The position numbers and the translations under genes were made by a program. The notes below the pieces were generated by a model. It worked only from the letters and a program-made list of their open reading frames with translations. It was not told where the DNA came from and made no database searches. A stretch of 64,000 nt of DNA from Tomocerus qinae (Eukaryota; Arthropoda; Collembola; Entomobryomorpha; Tomoceridae): NCBI GenBank assembly GCA_020055645.1, contig CM034550.1, forward strand, positions 21,050,880-21,114,879, in the 5' to 3' direction. Shown here one piece after another: positions 14,791-28,396 of the stretch (position 1 is its first letter; the number at the start of each line of letters is the position of its first letter).

Positions 14791-16645
14791 TTTATTTTAG
14801 ATCTATATTGCTGGAGGCAAGGGAAAAGCAGTATGGATCTTGCTACGAAATAAAAAGTATAGGCACTGTGTATTGATGTTTATGTGTGTAATATGTGTGC
14901 ATTGTTACTCCTATTTATTATCTGACTGCTCTTCTGGTAGTTAGGCTTAGTCTAAGTTACGCTGTTGACTGTTGTGGCTCTTGTTCACAATAAAGGAAAC
15001 AAGTTGAAGAAGAATTTGGTTTTATTTTCCCTAACGAAAAGAAAAGGATGATCCCAATGGGTGTTCTCTGATATATTTCAAGAAGACGAAAGCATACAGC
15101 GTTTTATAGCTATTGCTACATGATAGCATTTATATTTAGAATTTCCATACACACACGTTCACGTACTCTCCTATTGTTGCAACGTAAAACTTGGGTTTGC
15201 TCTCTATTATTGTCGTGAGTGAGGTGAACACTCGGGGTGTGTCCCGTCCTCTCCAATAATGTGATCCTATAATCTTCACTCTATGACGCTCGCCAAGACA
15301 AACTAAACAAAAAACTCTTAATGTAAAATCCCTGGATACTTATTATATACAAAAAGCCATATCTTTGCATTAAGCACTAGAAAAATACACTCTGATACAA
15401 CTTGACATGAAAATGTCATGTTTCCCCCTAGATTATTTACGGATTATGTCAATTTGGTAAATCTCGATGAATTTATGCTACTAATTACTGTCCTTATGGT
15501 TATAGTATGAGAATGACTCGTTTACAACAGGAAAAGACCTACCAAGTACTCAGAATTACATTTTATTACCAAACTCTACTAATAAATCCATTCATACACA
15601 TTTCGAAGGTGGAAATTAACGTGTCAATTTGGGATTATATTGTCAAGTAAAACCCAAACTGACATAACAGTAACAACTTTTAAGAGAGTAATCAAAGCAA
15701 ACAAATCTCTTCCTGTAATTTAAACCGTAACAGTATAAATTATTTTCAATAGCTCCAGCATTTATTTTATTGGTGTAATCTAATTGAAGAATTTTCGAAA
15801 GAAAACAATTCTTAAGATACAGCCCTTTGCTGTATAGTAAAATGTATTTATTACATAGTAAATAGGAGGAAACAAAGCTGTGATTGTCATTCTGTCAGTG
15901 CGTCTGTTGTATCTTGTTTTTGTTGGTTTGGTTTACTGATAGTTTGAATGTATTTATATGGATTGGAATTGGACGGTCGTGTTGAAGGTCTAAATCTCAA
16001 GTAAACTGATTGTGTAGTGTATTGTGACTGTGAGTGCCGCACTTTAGTCGATGCCAATGCCAATTGCACGCAATAAAGTGTGAAAGTGTCCCGATGTCTT
16101 CTCACATTGCGAGGATTCTTGTATTCTAGGAAGGAATCGATAACCTTCCCTTACTTACTCCTCCATCCCAGATATAACTTAGTTTACAACCGATGAAGAT
16201 GTACTACTAGACTAGGAGAGTAGTATATCCTTTCTCTCTGAGGTAGAATGTAGTTCTTCAGTTAAGTACTTTGTAACAATGACATGGTATTGTATTGTAA
16301 GAAGATTTGTTGAAAATCTCTTGTCCTGCTATTATATCTCTATGGCTGTAGTTTGGAGTCTGACGTGACCGATGTAGATAGTGTACTGTAACTTATTGTG
16401 TGTAATATAGTAATGTAAAATTGTAGAGATAGCCATTACTCTTTGACTTGACCCATCATTGAACAGATTGGTGCAATATTTCTTCATAAATCAATAAAGT
16501 CTTATTGGCCCTGCGTTACGTTACGTTTCCTCTACAGACAGTGACTTTAGTTTGCCATACTTTATTTTACTGCACTTTATTCTCTCTCTGTACAAGAAAA
16601 CATCTGCATGCAGACAAATTGCAGTTGCACTCTTCTCCTGCCCTC

Positions 16646-16681
16646 CACACACACACTCTTGATCTTCCTCTCTCTCTCTAT
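16646..16681. repeat. CA run followed by CT run
   Basis: A CA run at 16646-16656 and, 10 bp later, a CT run ending near 16681, inside a pyrimidine-rich patch. Simple-sequence DNA, no gene. Confidence 0.75.
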
Positions 16682-19600
16682 ATACTTACTCCCTATTTTT
16701 TATTCCCTAACTTTGACAAGATAGCACTTTACAACTTCATCCCAAATATTATCTTGGAAAGTGCAATAACTCAATGCAAAAGCCCTGACGGGAAATCTAT
16801 GACCGTATAAATACAGTACAGTTCAATTGACTCCAAATAAAACACACACAAAGACAGAGGATCAAGTTGTTGACTGGAATATCTCAATACCTACTTATGG
16901 GAAAATATTCTGCAACTTAACGTCTGATTCAACAATCGAAACTCTTCGGACAAAGTTAAACATTCTTTGTTCTGATTCTGCTTTTGTCATTTATTATGCG
17001 ATGAATATTCTTCTGGAGAACTTTATTGTTTTTCCAGTACAATAAAGTCATTCCCCTCCATATACCACACAACACCACAGGAATTATAATTTCTTAGGCC
17101 ATGCTGGAACAATTTAACCAAATCAGTTAGCCACAATTTTATATCGTGTCGTGTTAACAAAAGGCGTATCCTTCCTTCTAAACTTGTCCACGCAACCAAA
17201 TCCATTGTAAAGATGTCCTACCCTGATTTCATTACTTATCCTCTATTTTTTGGCCATATAGTTCCTTTGAATATACTCCGATTTACGATAGACAACTTTT
17301 TTACAATAACATTTAGATACACAAAGCATAAATCCTATTGAAAAGCAGAACAACACTTTTCTTTTGATGTTCCAATTGATCTAAGAAAACGGAGATTATA
17401 TTCTCTATGGCTCTATTCACTTGGTTAAACTGGATTCAAAAGAACTGGATTTGATTGGGTGGTTGATTAACACTGAACTTTATGAAAAGCAAACAGACTC
17501 AGACTTTTTTAACCTCCCTACACCGTTTTCCTGTTATCACTTAGCTATTCCCGGTCAAACCGGAGCAGAAAACGAGGGCGTTGTCCTCCATCCAGCTTTT
17601 ACACAACAGAAGATTAGAATACTTACATACGACATGACAGCGTGTTCCTCGCATCGTCCTCTTTTCAGTTTTAATAGCAACTTTGACAATGGGAAATGGT
17701 GACACTGACATTGTCACCTTATTATCAATTACCAGCAAGGAAAAGGTAAGGACCAAAGGACAGAACAAGAGTAAAGACACTACGTGACTAATGATTTAAC
17801 ATCTTTCAACTTTCCCTTGTGGATATCACTTGGACAGGTATACCTGGACATTACCTGCTTACATTCTAAAACCTCCTGAAGAATTCTCAATCAGAAATAT
17901 TTAATTTGTTAATTTAAAACAGTGCAATAACTACTAGTAATTTAGTTTATTTACGTTACTTATATTCAATTCCCTATCTGCAGACATTATAATTATTAAT
18001 TTAGCGGAGGTCTATAATATTTTAATACAGCGTTCAAACATAACAAAATTTAATACATTTTTTATTCTACAGATGACAAAAAACGAAATTTTCAGCTCGT
18101 TGAGATAATATCTTGGAATCAATTTCAAAATAGAAATAAAAGTTTCAATCTTTTAACTAGCAGTTGGAATAAAACTTACAAAGGGTCTAGTTAACCCATA
18201 AGGTATTTAGTAAAGTGTGGATATTAATGACTAATGACCAAGGTGCGTGTGTAGCTAATAGAAAATGGGAATTGGCATGGATAGTCAAAGCAGAAAGGGC
18301 TAGTTACTAGTTAGTTGAGTAGTGGAGTCGATTGCAGTAGAGAATTGGAAGTTGGCATGAGAAATAGGAGTTGTTCAGTGGCGTATCTCACAGAAGAAAG
18401 AAGTAAACGAAGGAAGGATCGGATTTCATGTGCTGTCAATATCAAAAGTACATAAGGCAAACCGCAAAGAAGAAAATAAGTTATGTGATGCGCGTAATGC
18501 AATGAGCAGGTATAGAAAGAAAGGGGATGGAATGGTCTTGTCTTGTTGACTTGACTTGAGTCTATGACAGGACAGACTGCATCCGATTGAAACAAACTCT
18601 TGTACACAATGCAATGTTACAATGCACGCCAAGGATCAGATCACTTAAGCTAAGCTCACTCAAGTCAAGCCAAACGATGGAATTATGTTCAAGAACAAAC
18701 GCACAGAGAGATGCACAAGATTTATCAGCAATATGCAGGAAAAACTCAAGTCGGAAAGTTGTTTGCTTGTTTTTCTAACGACAAGACCAACCACTCTGAG
18801 TCAGTCACTTCAACTTCACATATAAAATACAGAAATATATCCATACTATATACTAATACTATATAATATTATAATTCTTTCTAGTACTAGTACTCCTGCT
18901 GCATAAATATTTGTACCCAGTATATTCTGCTAATTAGTATGCACATGAGGAATGGATAAGAAATCTCGGGTGAGAAAAAACGATATTTAATTCCGCTTTT
19001 ATTCACTTGGTTTTTTGGAGAAAAGAAAATGAATCGACGGCAGTACTCAAACTGGAATCCTCCGTCCTCCCTCCCCTTCGCTAATGTAAACTAATTCCCC
19101 TATGCTCTAGTACACTATATAAAAGTGTATTTAGGCTCTTATTTATATCTCTATAGTGTATTGAGAGGGCATAGTAGTGGACTTAAGTAGTATATTAGGT
19201 AACAGTATTAGTAGAGCATTAAGCGTCCATTGTCTTCCCTGACGACCTTAAATCAAGTGAAGTGTGGAATTCTTTCTGACACTAAATACACGAAAATGCG
19301 AGTAGAAAAGGAAGAGCGCATGGAAGCTTATAGTAAGTAAGTAAGCTTTCATTTCGTTACCTTTTGATTCTTCGGTCTGATTACTAAACAAAGATTCCAT
19401 TAGTTTGTTTTACTTATCTCCTCAGGATATATTTGTTATATATTTTAAATTCCCCAAGCAGATATTCATAATAATAACAAAGGTTATAGAAGGAGAGCAT
19501 ATGCTGATTACTGAACTGGACGCTACCATTTTCTAGAATCGTATGTGTAAATGTGAATCAACTTGTTCTCTCGCCTCGGGTTTCACTAATGAGACTAATG

Positions 19601-22600
19601 GCCATTCGCTTGTCCAGGACGAAACCCAATTACAAAGCGTATATTTTTCTACTTAACAAATAAACAGAAAACATACGGCTGCTGAGTCTGAGTTTGATTT
19701 GCTTGCGAGGAGAGCGTGACGCGGGGAGTTTTTCCAAAGGTTTCCTTTATGATTACTTCTTAAATGAAATTATTTTTCGTCTACTACTTTTACACTCTAA
19801 GAAGATTAGCATATACTCCGATGACTATTGAGCACAGGTAAGTTAATTACAGTAATTCTACCCATATCCCTCCATTACAGTATGGGAAAATCAATAAAGG
19901 GGTGTCTCGAGGTAAATGGAGACGCTATAGATATTTTCTTATGCTAACGGGATTGGATTCTGTTGGAAATTGTTCAGATCAAGCCTATTATTTAGTTATT
20001 TAGTGTGTATGCATTATATACTCTTTCATTGTCAGTTTGCCAGTTTGACCTGACCCTTCGCTCATGCCTTGTCAAAGTAGTGGGGATAGGTAACTCGATA
20101 TGGTTACAATTGGTCATAAAATTTTATAGTGGGGAAGGAATCATTGATTAGGTGCACTTTACTACGACTGCATAAGTAGATCGTATAGACTTAAGGTGAG
20201 GTAAGCTATTAACGAAATATTAAACGTTAATGCCTATGAGCATGCAGCAACAAATTACTTTTGGTACACTACTTAACGATTATTGTAGCCAGGACCTAGT
20301 AGATCCTACTTTTGTCAGAATGTAAACTTGAATTTAATTTTATGTCTTTGGACTATTACCACCAAGTTTTCACCTCCTCTTAACCAGAGCTGTAGCCACT
20401 AAATAAAACACGACACGAATATATCGACATATCGGAATACAATAGACTGTAAACCACAAACACAGAAAACATCATTCCGCACTTTAGCTTCGCCTTGGCA
20501 TAGCTTCACCTTTACATCACCTTAACCTGTTCGTTACTCATGTCGTTGTTTATATTTATACAATTCTCACAATAGTCTTTGGAATTCTCGTCTCCTATCC
20601 AAATTCTTGGCAATTGACGCAACACGACTCTTTCATTTCCAAACCCCATTACGATCACATCATATCACATCAAAGATTTAAATCCGAAAAGTAAACTAAC
20701 TTGATTTCTATGTGCTACTATGTATCTTTAGATTTCTTGGCTACGTTTTATAGTTCCTGTGTTATTCCTGACCTGACCCGTGCTCTATTTGCATTTCTTT
20801 TCTACATTTACCTGTATTGACGTGAATTTTAATAGACATAGACTGTAAGGGTTTACTCTGTCCATATTGACAATATGCTTTACAAAATTTCACATAAAGA
20901 AAATCTTTTATGTAGTCCCTGAATAGTAGGCTAATCCCTTACATGACATTTGTAGTGTACTCTTTTGTATTTATCTATGCTTATAATAGCGTGAAGGAAA
21001 TCAAAGTATTCTTTGTACTTGATATCTGTATGGATATCTTATTTTTGTATTTCCGTATATAAGAAAAGGTTTGTGATCTGTTTGTGTAGTATCAAAGTGG
21101 CATAGACATGAAAATACTTTGTACAAATACAGAAACCTCGCGCTTGGAGTTGAAATGTTAGCACTTGACTGAATGTAACTCTTTATTCGTATTTGTGTGC
21201 CATGTCAAGGAACAGCAAGCCATTGTGGCTTCCACTAAATACAAATACAAACACTACAAAATACAATGCTTGGATACTCACACATAGAATTCGATGCCCA
21301 GAGGTATCCTAATGCTAAAGAATACGCGTTCAGGCATAACTATACTAATTTTCTGCTTTAGTTTACTTCTGGCATGTTCAGGAATGCGAGTGAGTTCATA
21401 GGAGTTGCGTTCGTTATGTTTTCTGAATACCTGAACTATTCACATGTGTATGTAGGCACACAAATGTTTAAGTTAAATGTAAATACGCTGGAATTCGTAC
21501 AATTCTTCCCTTTAATGTCTATATACTATTTCATTGTAATTTCTCAAGGTATGTAGCTATTTGTTTACACAGAAATATTTTCTATCTTTAAGTGAAATCG
21601 GACACTTTGTCTTTGTTATTAGTATCTCTGTCTGCTTCATATTTGTCAGCTAGGGGAATTCTCATGGAATTCTTTCTTTTGTTTCACATTGGGAAATTTA
21701 TGCACTATCTGATTGGGTTATGACGTAAACCATATTCCAAACACATCAACCAACTCCCAAATTATTATCTAAGCTCAGAGTGGTTGACAAATGCTCTAAA
21801 CTTAACAGTCCACGCACTATTTGTGTAAGTATGAAATTTCAGTCTTGTAAATTGTTTGTAGAACACAAGTTACACTCTTATCGCTATCTCCATCTTGTCC
21901 CGAGTTGTAAATCTTGGACAACAGTCACCATTAAAGAATGACTTTGAAAATTCATTTTCTATGCACAATGCAACCATATAGTATCTTCCTTTAAGGTACC
22001 ATATAATTACAGGCGACTTCTGCCACACCTTCCACGTCTTCATCCAAAAGATAAAGAAAAAACAACATGAGGCATTTTACATTTCGGATTTCAATGGCAT
22101 TCATTCGCACAAACTATATTCCCTACTTCAATCAAGCTACTACCTTCTTACTATCAAAATACATTTAAGAAGCGCATATTGATCGAAACCAATAAGGTAC
22201 TATAGTTAATATACTCTTTATTTTAGACTGACCATGTAGTTATTATCTGTATTTTCATAACTGATGTGATTAGACAGGAGAAGAGTACAATGGAAAGCGT
22301 TCAACTTTCAATAGAGTTTAAACTACTTGACTTTCTGATGCTTTAATAATATTGTGCTTTTCCTCACCAACTTCTTGCTGTGCTTCTCTGACGAAAGATC
22401 CTCCTACGATTAGATTGAGCAAGAGCTAAACTCACTTGTTCACCTGTTTAGTGCATTGTATTGTAATATAAAATAATAAAAGAATTTTTTAACCATCCCC
22501 AGCCACAAATAATAGAGGTGGCTAAGGGAATACAATAGAGTCTTTATTAAGAAGCTTGACTTGCTTACGCAATAGAAGATATTATTAGGAATATTACACA

Positions 22601-25111
22601 TAAGTACACTTATGTGAGACAAGGGCATACAGATTATTACTTTATCTCTATAGGCAAAGTTAAAAAAGTTACCAAATAAAAGAAACCGAAGGTGGTAAAC
22701 AGTCAACTACTAGTAAATCCTTGATCTTTAATCTGTTCAGGTAAGATATGGTGTATATCCACAGTGTATATCCTTCAGATAAGACAAATGTACGGACAAA
22801 TACGTTCCAAGTCTTCCCTGATGAACTACACAGATCGGTTTCCAGATAATTTCCTTCTTTTTTTCTAATTCTACCTCTGTGATTTTTGGGCGGGTCGTAA
22901 AACAGCAAAAAGGTTACTACCATTTATAATAGTTAATACAAATACCATACAAACTTAAGTACGCTTCACACAGGAACATTTTTTAATTCTTTTTTCAAAG
23001 CTCATTTGCAAGTTTAATTTTCATTGTTTTAACAAAATAAATAAACTTGGGCTGCACAGTACTAGTTCACAATTGTTGTCAACCCGAAGTTGGGCGCATA
23101 TTTAGCGTCCGAAAATAATATTTACCTTTAGCTTTAGCAATCAGCAGGGAGTTGTCCACTCGACTTGTCTCCGTCTCCGTTGTGTCTTGTCCGAATGAGT
23201 AGAAGAGTCGGTCTGGCCTGCAAAAGGCCCACAAATTATCTACACTACATACTACAGACAGATAGTTACCTTTGCGACAAATAGGAACCCCATGGGAAGT
23301 TTATTAGGTACACAGTACTTAGACACAGTGGACAAGAAAAGACAGAGCAAACTTACAATCTCTGTCCAACTCGGGATGTAAAAGCTACAAATCTTTGGGA
23401 TATGTGATCGAAAATAATGAAGTAACGTAGTTGGAAAAAGAGACACTGTTGGATAATATTCCGACTGCTACTCTTCCCAGGTTCATTTTATTATTTCTCT
23501 GATTGTGATTACATGTCGAGGGAGAGGGCAGCCTGCTGTTAAATGACGAAAATTCCCTACTTGACAATGTGGACAAGCAAGACCTGACTGATCATCTTCA
23601 AGTCTCACTGCGTTATATTCACTGAATTACATGCTAACTGTGAAAATCAGACGGACAGATACAAAACTTTACAATGTTATGTTTTCCTTCCCATAAGTAC
23701 GCAATAGCAATTCTTCCCAATGTAATCACCCGTCCTATTGCAATACGCAGTCCGTTAAGGCTTCTTCTTTATGTATTATTATCATTGTTTTGTCATTTCA
23801 ACTGCAACTTGACTAATAAATAAGAACTCCTGCCATTTACTCTGCTCGAATAAATTTTATGCCTACTCAAACAAGAACAGTCCAGGATGTTGTTGACTAA
23901 CACGACAACTTGCTAATGCCAATTTATGGGACGACCACACAAATGACCTAAATACTTGTCCACTGTTATGAAATAATTTCCGAAAGACTCTACGATTTTA
24001 GTTTTGTTACTAAATGCACAATAGGACGCTTTCTACGGAAAATCTGCGGATTCAACTATTTGATTAACAATAATTTTGCAGATATCAAATTTCCCTTGAA
24101 GTTAATTGTACACAGGCAGTTTTAAGCACAATTGTGTGTTATGTTGTTGTTACAGGTTATTTTGGAAAGGAGAACTGGTTGCAGCTGCACGTTTTAGGTT
24201 TTGGAAAGGGCCATTTCCATTTTGGAGAGTAATCCTCTGAACGTGAGAGGGGGCAATGATGGGTATCAATCAAAAGTATCATTCCCGTCCCTCTTCTCTG
24301 CACTTGGCTAGGGAAAAAATAAATCGTGCAAATAAATAAGACCCTTGGTTTGCATTAGCTGCCATTAGAAGGTAGCTATAGCAGGATGTGGCAGATGATA
24401 AGTGTGTGCTAGGAGATATAGGCATAGAGAAGAGAAATGGAGATGAAGAAATGTAAATTCACATCGAATTTCTTATTTGATAGTTTGGCACGGCTTGGTT
24501 GGTGCTTGGCATGTGTTTTATATGATGTGATGTCAGTAAAAAGATTTTTTTGTGCCCCGGCTAGGGTTAGTTATGGAAGTGGTGTGTACTTAGTTTAGTG
24601 CGATGTGAAGTGCAGCATTACATTTGTATTACTTACTCTATACGTAGTGTGATGGTGATGAGTTGTATGTATGCATTTGTATTGCTATTAAGTATGGGGC
24701 TAAAAATCTAAATGACAATTTGGATTGAGAAATTGACGGCAGTAGTTCACTGCACTATCTTCCTAGTATAACGTATACATACGAGACTGAGATTTGGAGT
24801 GAAAAGTAGTACGTCTAAAAGTATCTGTATAGGAAGGGAGAGAAGAAATTCAAATCCACCAGTGAAAAATGACAGCACGTGCATCCTTAAGCCTTTCATG
24901 ACAGTTTCTCGTGTATATTTATAGTACAGATGCTATTCACACGTTAGACGCACACCGAATTCTACTTGGCTTCTTCCTCCACTCAACTACAGTTCCCTTT
25001 CCGTGAGGATATCGTTACAGTTAAGTCCTGCTTGTATTCTGTGCATGTAAAAGATTAGTAGGACAGGACAAGAGAACATAACACAATACAAGACACGCAG
25101 ACTTGTTACTG

Positions 25112-25240
25112 ATACTTCTCAACACTTTCTCATCCTTTTTACTATTACCAACTCAAACTACTCTACTTACTTCTCCAAATCCTTAAACCCTTAAACTATC
25201 CATCTTACATTTACAAAATCAATAAAACAATTACACACAA
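25112..25240. other. 129-nt tract with no G on the + strand
   Basis: Reading base by base, no G occurs between G at 25111 and G at 25241. The tract is not pure pyrimidine: A, C and T are all frequent, with ACT/CTT/TAC words but no exact simple repeat. It lies about 85 bp before the 148-bp tandem repeat. I know no function for it. Confidence 0.85.
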
Positions 25241-25325
25241 GATGTTACTATCATTAATTAACATCCCAAATCTACACTTTGTAGAAATTCAACGAAACGA
25301 TAAAAAAAATATTATTATGTAGCAT

Positions 25326-25765
25326 GTGGAATCTTAGGATGAAATATTTTTTAAACTTTAATCCTTGGTAGTAAAATTTATGAAAAAATATAAAAGATTT
25401 CTACATTATTAACAGATTCATTTCTTGAAAGCACTTGTGGAGGTAAAAATTATTTCACCTAAAACTACTTGTAGAATCTTTTGATAAAATATTTTGTTTT
25501 AAAGTTCAATCCTTGATAGTAGAATTTATGTAAAAATCTAAAAGTACTAAATATATAAAAAATAGATTTTGAGGATGTAATGAATAAAAATTGTTTCATC
25601 GAAAAATACAACATAAAATTTTGTTGAATGTAAGAATAAATTATTTTTTTAAGTTCAATCCTTGATAGTAAAATTTATATAAAAATGTAAAAGTATTCCA
25701 TTTAGTAAATAGATCCTGAAGAACTATCTGATTGAAATTGTTTAATTTAAAAATGCTAAATAATG
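25326..25765. repeat. Degenerate tandem repeat, three copies, period about 148 bp
   Basis: Three successive AT-rich units share the same order of words. The clearest anchor, AATCCTTGRTAGTARAATTTAT, starts near 25360, 25508 and 25657, giving spacings of 148 and 149 bp. Around each anchor the order is: an A/T block with AAATATTTT-like sequence, the anchor, a run resembling ATAAAAATNTAAAAG, and then WWAAAAATTRTTTYA before the next unit. Copies 2 and 3 resemble each other more closely than either resembles copy 1. No fourth unit is seen on either side. The structure looks like a short relic of satellite DNA or an internally repeated transposon. There is no coding capacity. Confidence 0.8.
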
Positions 25766-26005
25766 ATTTCGTACAGTACTAAAGCAGGCTACTGAATACA
25801 ATGCACTTAGTATGGTGTGTAAAACTGTTAAATAGTGTAAGTCATTCTGTGGATATCTTAGTGATACAGATAAGGAAAGTAGAGAAGATAATGGGATTGT
25901 GTAGTGGATAAAGTTGTATGGTTAAAGTTGAATGAGTGATACTTTGTAGGTAAAGTTCTTTGGCTTGGTACTCATGTCAATTGACATCTCATTTAGATGA
26001 GCACG

Positions 26006-26064
26006 TAATAATGTAGAGCGTAATCTAATGTAAAGTAATCTAATGAAGTGTAATGTAATGTGTC
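26006..26064. repeat. Degenerate 5-bp/10-bp microsatellite based on TAATG/TAATC
   Basis: The words TAATA, TAATC, TAATG and TAATGTAATG recur at multiples of about five bases over roughly 60 bp. It is one of the clearest of many 5-bp-periodic word clusters in the window and looks like a decayed simple repeat. Confidence 0.6.
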
Positions 26065-28347
26065 TTGTCTATCTAGACCTTCTCATTCAATGGGCCATAG
26101 AACAATGTGTCTAGGATATAGGATGATGTGTTATGTTCATGCTAATCACTCATTCGCTCGCTTACTCTTCATGTTATTGTGTACATATACGAAGGTGCCT
26201 GATACATAATACCTACATTTATACAGTACAGAATACTCTACACGATTGTGGTCTGTATTTCGTGTGGGAAGCATACATGGCTCCAATTACATTGAATGAC
26301 TCCATTCTCTCACTCTCTACTAAGTCAGTCTACTATGTCTAGTCAACTCCTTTTTTTACTCTCTTCTACACTGGAACACTAAATGAACCAGTTTAGATTA
26401 CCAAATCAGTTATTACCAATTCTATTGCGGCTTAATATGCCAAGACTACTTCACCATGGACCACGCAACGGATTTTTAGACAAACGTAATAATCTCGGAG
26501 TGAATCACATTTGCATATTGTATATATGTACGTTTACGCATCTCTTGTCGTAAATACATTAGTGAGACCATCAAGACAATCTTGGTAAGTGTAAGAGAGG
26601 TATACATTTTGTCATTGTCGGATAAGTACTTGGCTACTTATTCTGTACTTACTTATTTAGGTAGCTTATCTAAGATAAATGTTCATGTAAAAACAACTTT
26701 TAGCACAGAATTAACATTTTTACAAGTAGTACATTTTTTATAGCATTGTACATTACATAGTTTTCAATTTACTGTTTACACAATACATCCAAATAGATAT
26801 ACAGGCATTGCTGCATAAATTTTAGGTATGGTTGGGTTTAGATCTAAGAAATGAGTCTGAGAGTAAAGTGTGCAGTTGATAGGGACCCGGTTCAAGTTAA
26901 TTCATTTGAATTTGTAGATCTTAAGAGATGATGTCTCTCTCAAGTCAAATCAATTCTGATCTCTTCCCGTCTTGTCTAGACGACTTGAGTGTACGTTTCG
27001 GATGATGTATAGCTTAGTCTTGGATTCCATTGCTCTGTAGTAGTTTAATGCATAATTTATTTGTAGAGTGAGTAAGAGAGGCTTTATACATGGGTAATAG
27101 ACACATGCATATTATATTCATGCCACTATATCACACACGTACGTACAAACAGTCATTTCATAAGTACACTACGATGGCATATCGCGACAAATGAAATTTG
27201 TCAACGAGATTTATGCCGGCAGTGTCACATAATGCGTAATATCATACATACTATATACAAATTGTTATAAGTTCATCCTCTCTACTCCTCTCTCTGTTTA
27301 TTCTGTATGCACTCGTATGAATTTTAAAAAGATGAAAATAAAACTTTTATATTGTTGGTTTATACTTACACGCACAATTCTTGAGTAGTATTAGCAAAGA
27401 AAATGTGGTTTGGTAGTTATATCATTTTGGCATGCTCATTTAGGTTATAAATGGTATGCATATTATTTATATTGTTTTCTCTTGATATTCTTAAAGCGAA
27501 TTTCGTGTTAACTTTTAATGTAATTGAATTATAAGATGAGATATGCGATAGTGTGATGTGACTGTGAATCTTATGGCGTGCCATGACATTACTACCATTA
27601 TCAGTGCCGAGAGCTTCGTTCTTGACTTGTTCATGGTATCTTTTCTCACATTTTACTGGAATTGTGAGTTGTGCATGCAAAGAAATAATTTGCACACATG
27701 CCAGGGAAGAGCAGATGAGCATTGCCAAACCCGAAAACGACTTTAGTCAAATAAAACGGCAGTCCATTATAATAAGACTGCAGTAGAGACTCAACATTAA
27801 AGTCCTCACTCACTGAATTAAATTATTCCAAACCATAATCATAAGTAGGAGCAGATGTGTTGATATTATAGTGTCATGAATAATTTCGCAATGTTTTTTT
27901 CTCATTTTACTTGCCTTTGCTTTCCTTTCTCTCTCCAGTGAGAAAATTGGACGGATTAGATTAGTCTGGACTACCAATCTTGTACATTTGCATAATGTTT
28001 CATCCAATTAGCATAATTTTCATCTTCATGGATTGCTTTAGATATTTTCCTAGTAATCTTGCTAATTGTGAATGATGTGTTATTTAGAATATTGCTTGAA
28101 CAACGATATAGTATTTATAAACTGAAATGCATATTATTTTTAAGATGTCAAAATGAAGCAAATGCTGAAGGAGCAGATCTGATTCTCTAATATGACTTTT
28201 CCTTTGGTTGATGGTTAATGGTATGCTGCTCCAAAAAAGAAGTGACAGAGCATGTGAGATGAAGAATTTCAAAGTAAATAAACAGAGCTGAAGGTTTCCC
28301 GTCAGAACCGTCAAGGGAGATGAGATGAGAGGCCCTCCCACATAACA

Positions 28348-28396
28348 AAATTATCATATCGTCCCATATCCTATCATATCATCTCATAATATCTCA
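28348..28396. repeat. Degenerate CATATC/CATCTC microsatellite
   Basis: ATCATATC, CCATATCC, TATCATATC, ATCTCATAATATCTC follow one another with a mixed 5- to 10-bp spacing. It resembles the ATCACATC-type clusters at 14757-14790 and 20650-20677 and is probably a decayed simple repeat. Confidence 0.55.

Larger units (their letters stand above)
13001..25111. other. Intergenic sequence, no gene recognised
   Basis: No frame exceeds about 101 codons, and none has a recognisable domain. Pentamer-periodic words are frequent, for example GTTACGTTACGTT at 16515-16527 and CTTGT/TTGAC words at 18536-18562. AGTA/AGTAAG tandem units at 19331-19345 are flanked by AAGCTT on both sides. No RNA gene is seen. 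Confidence 0.6.
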
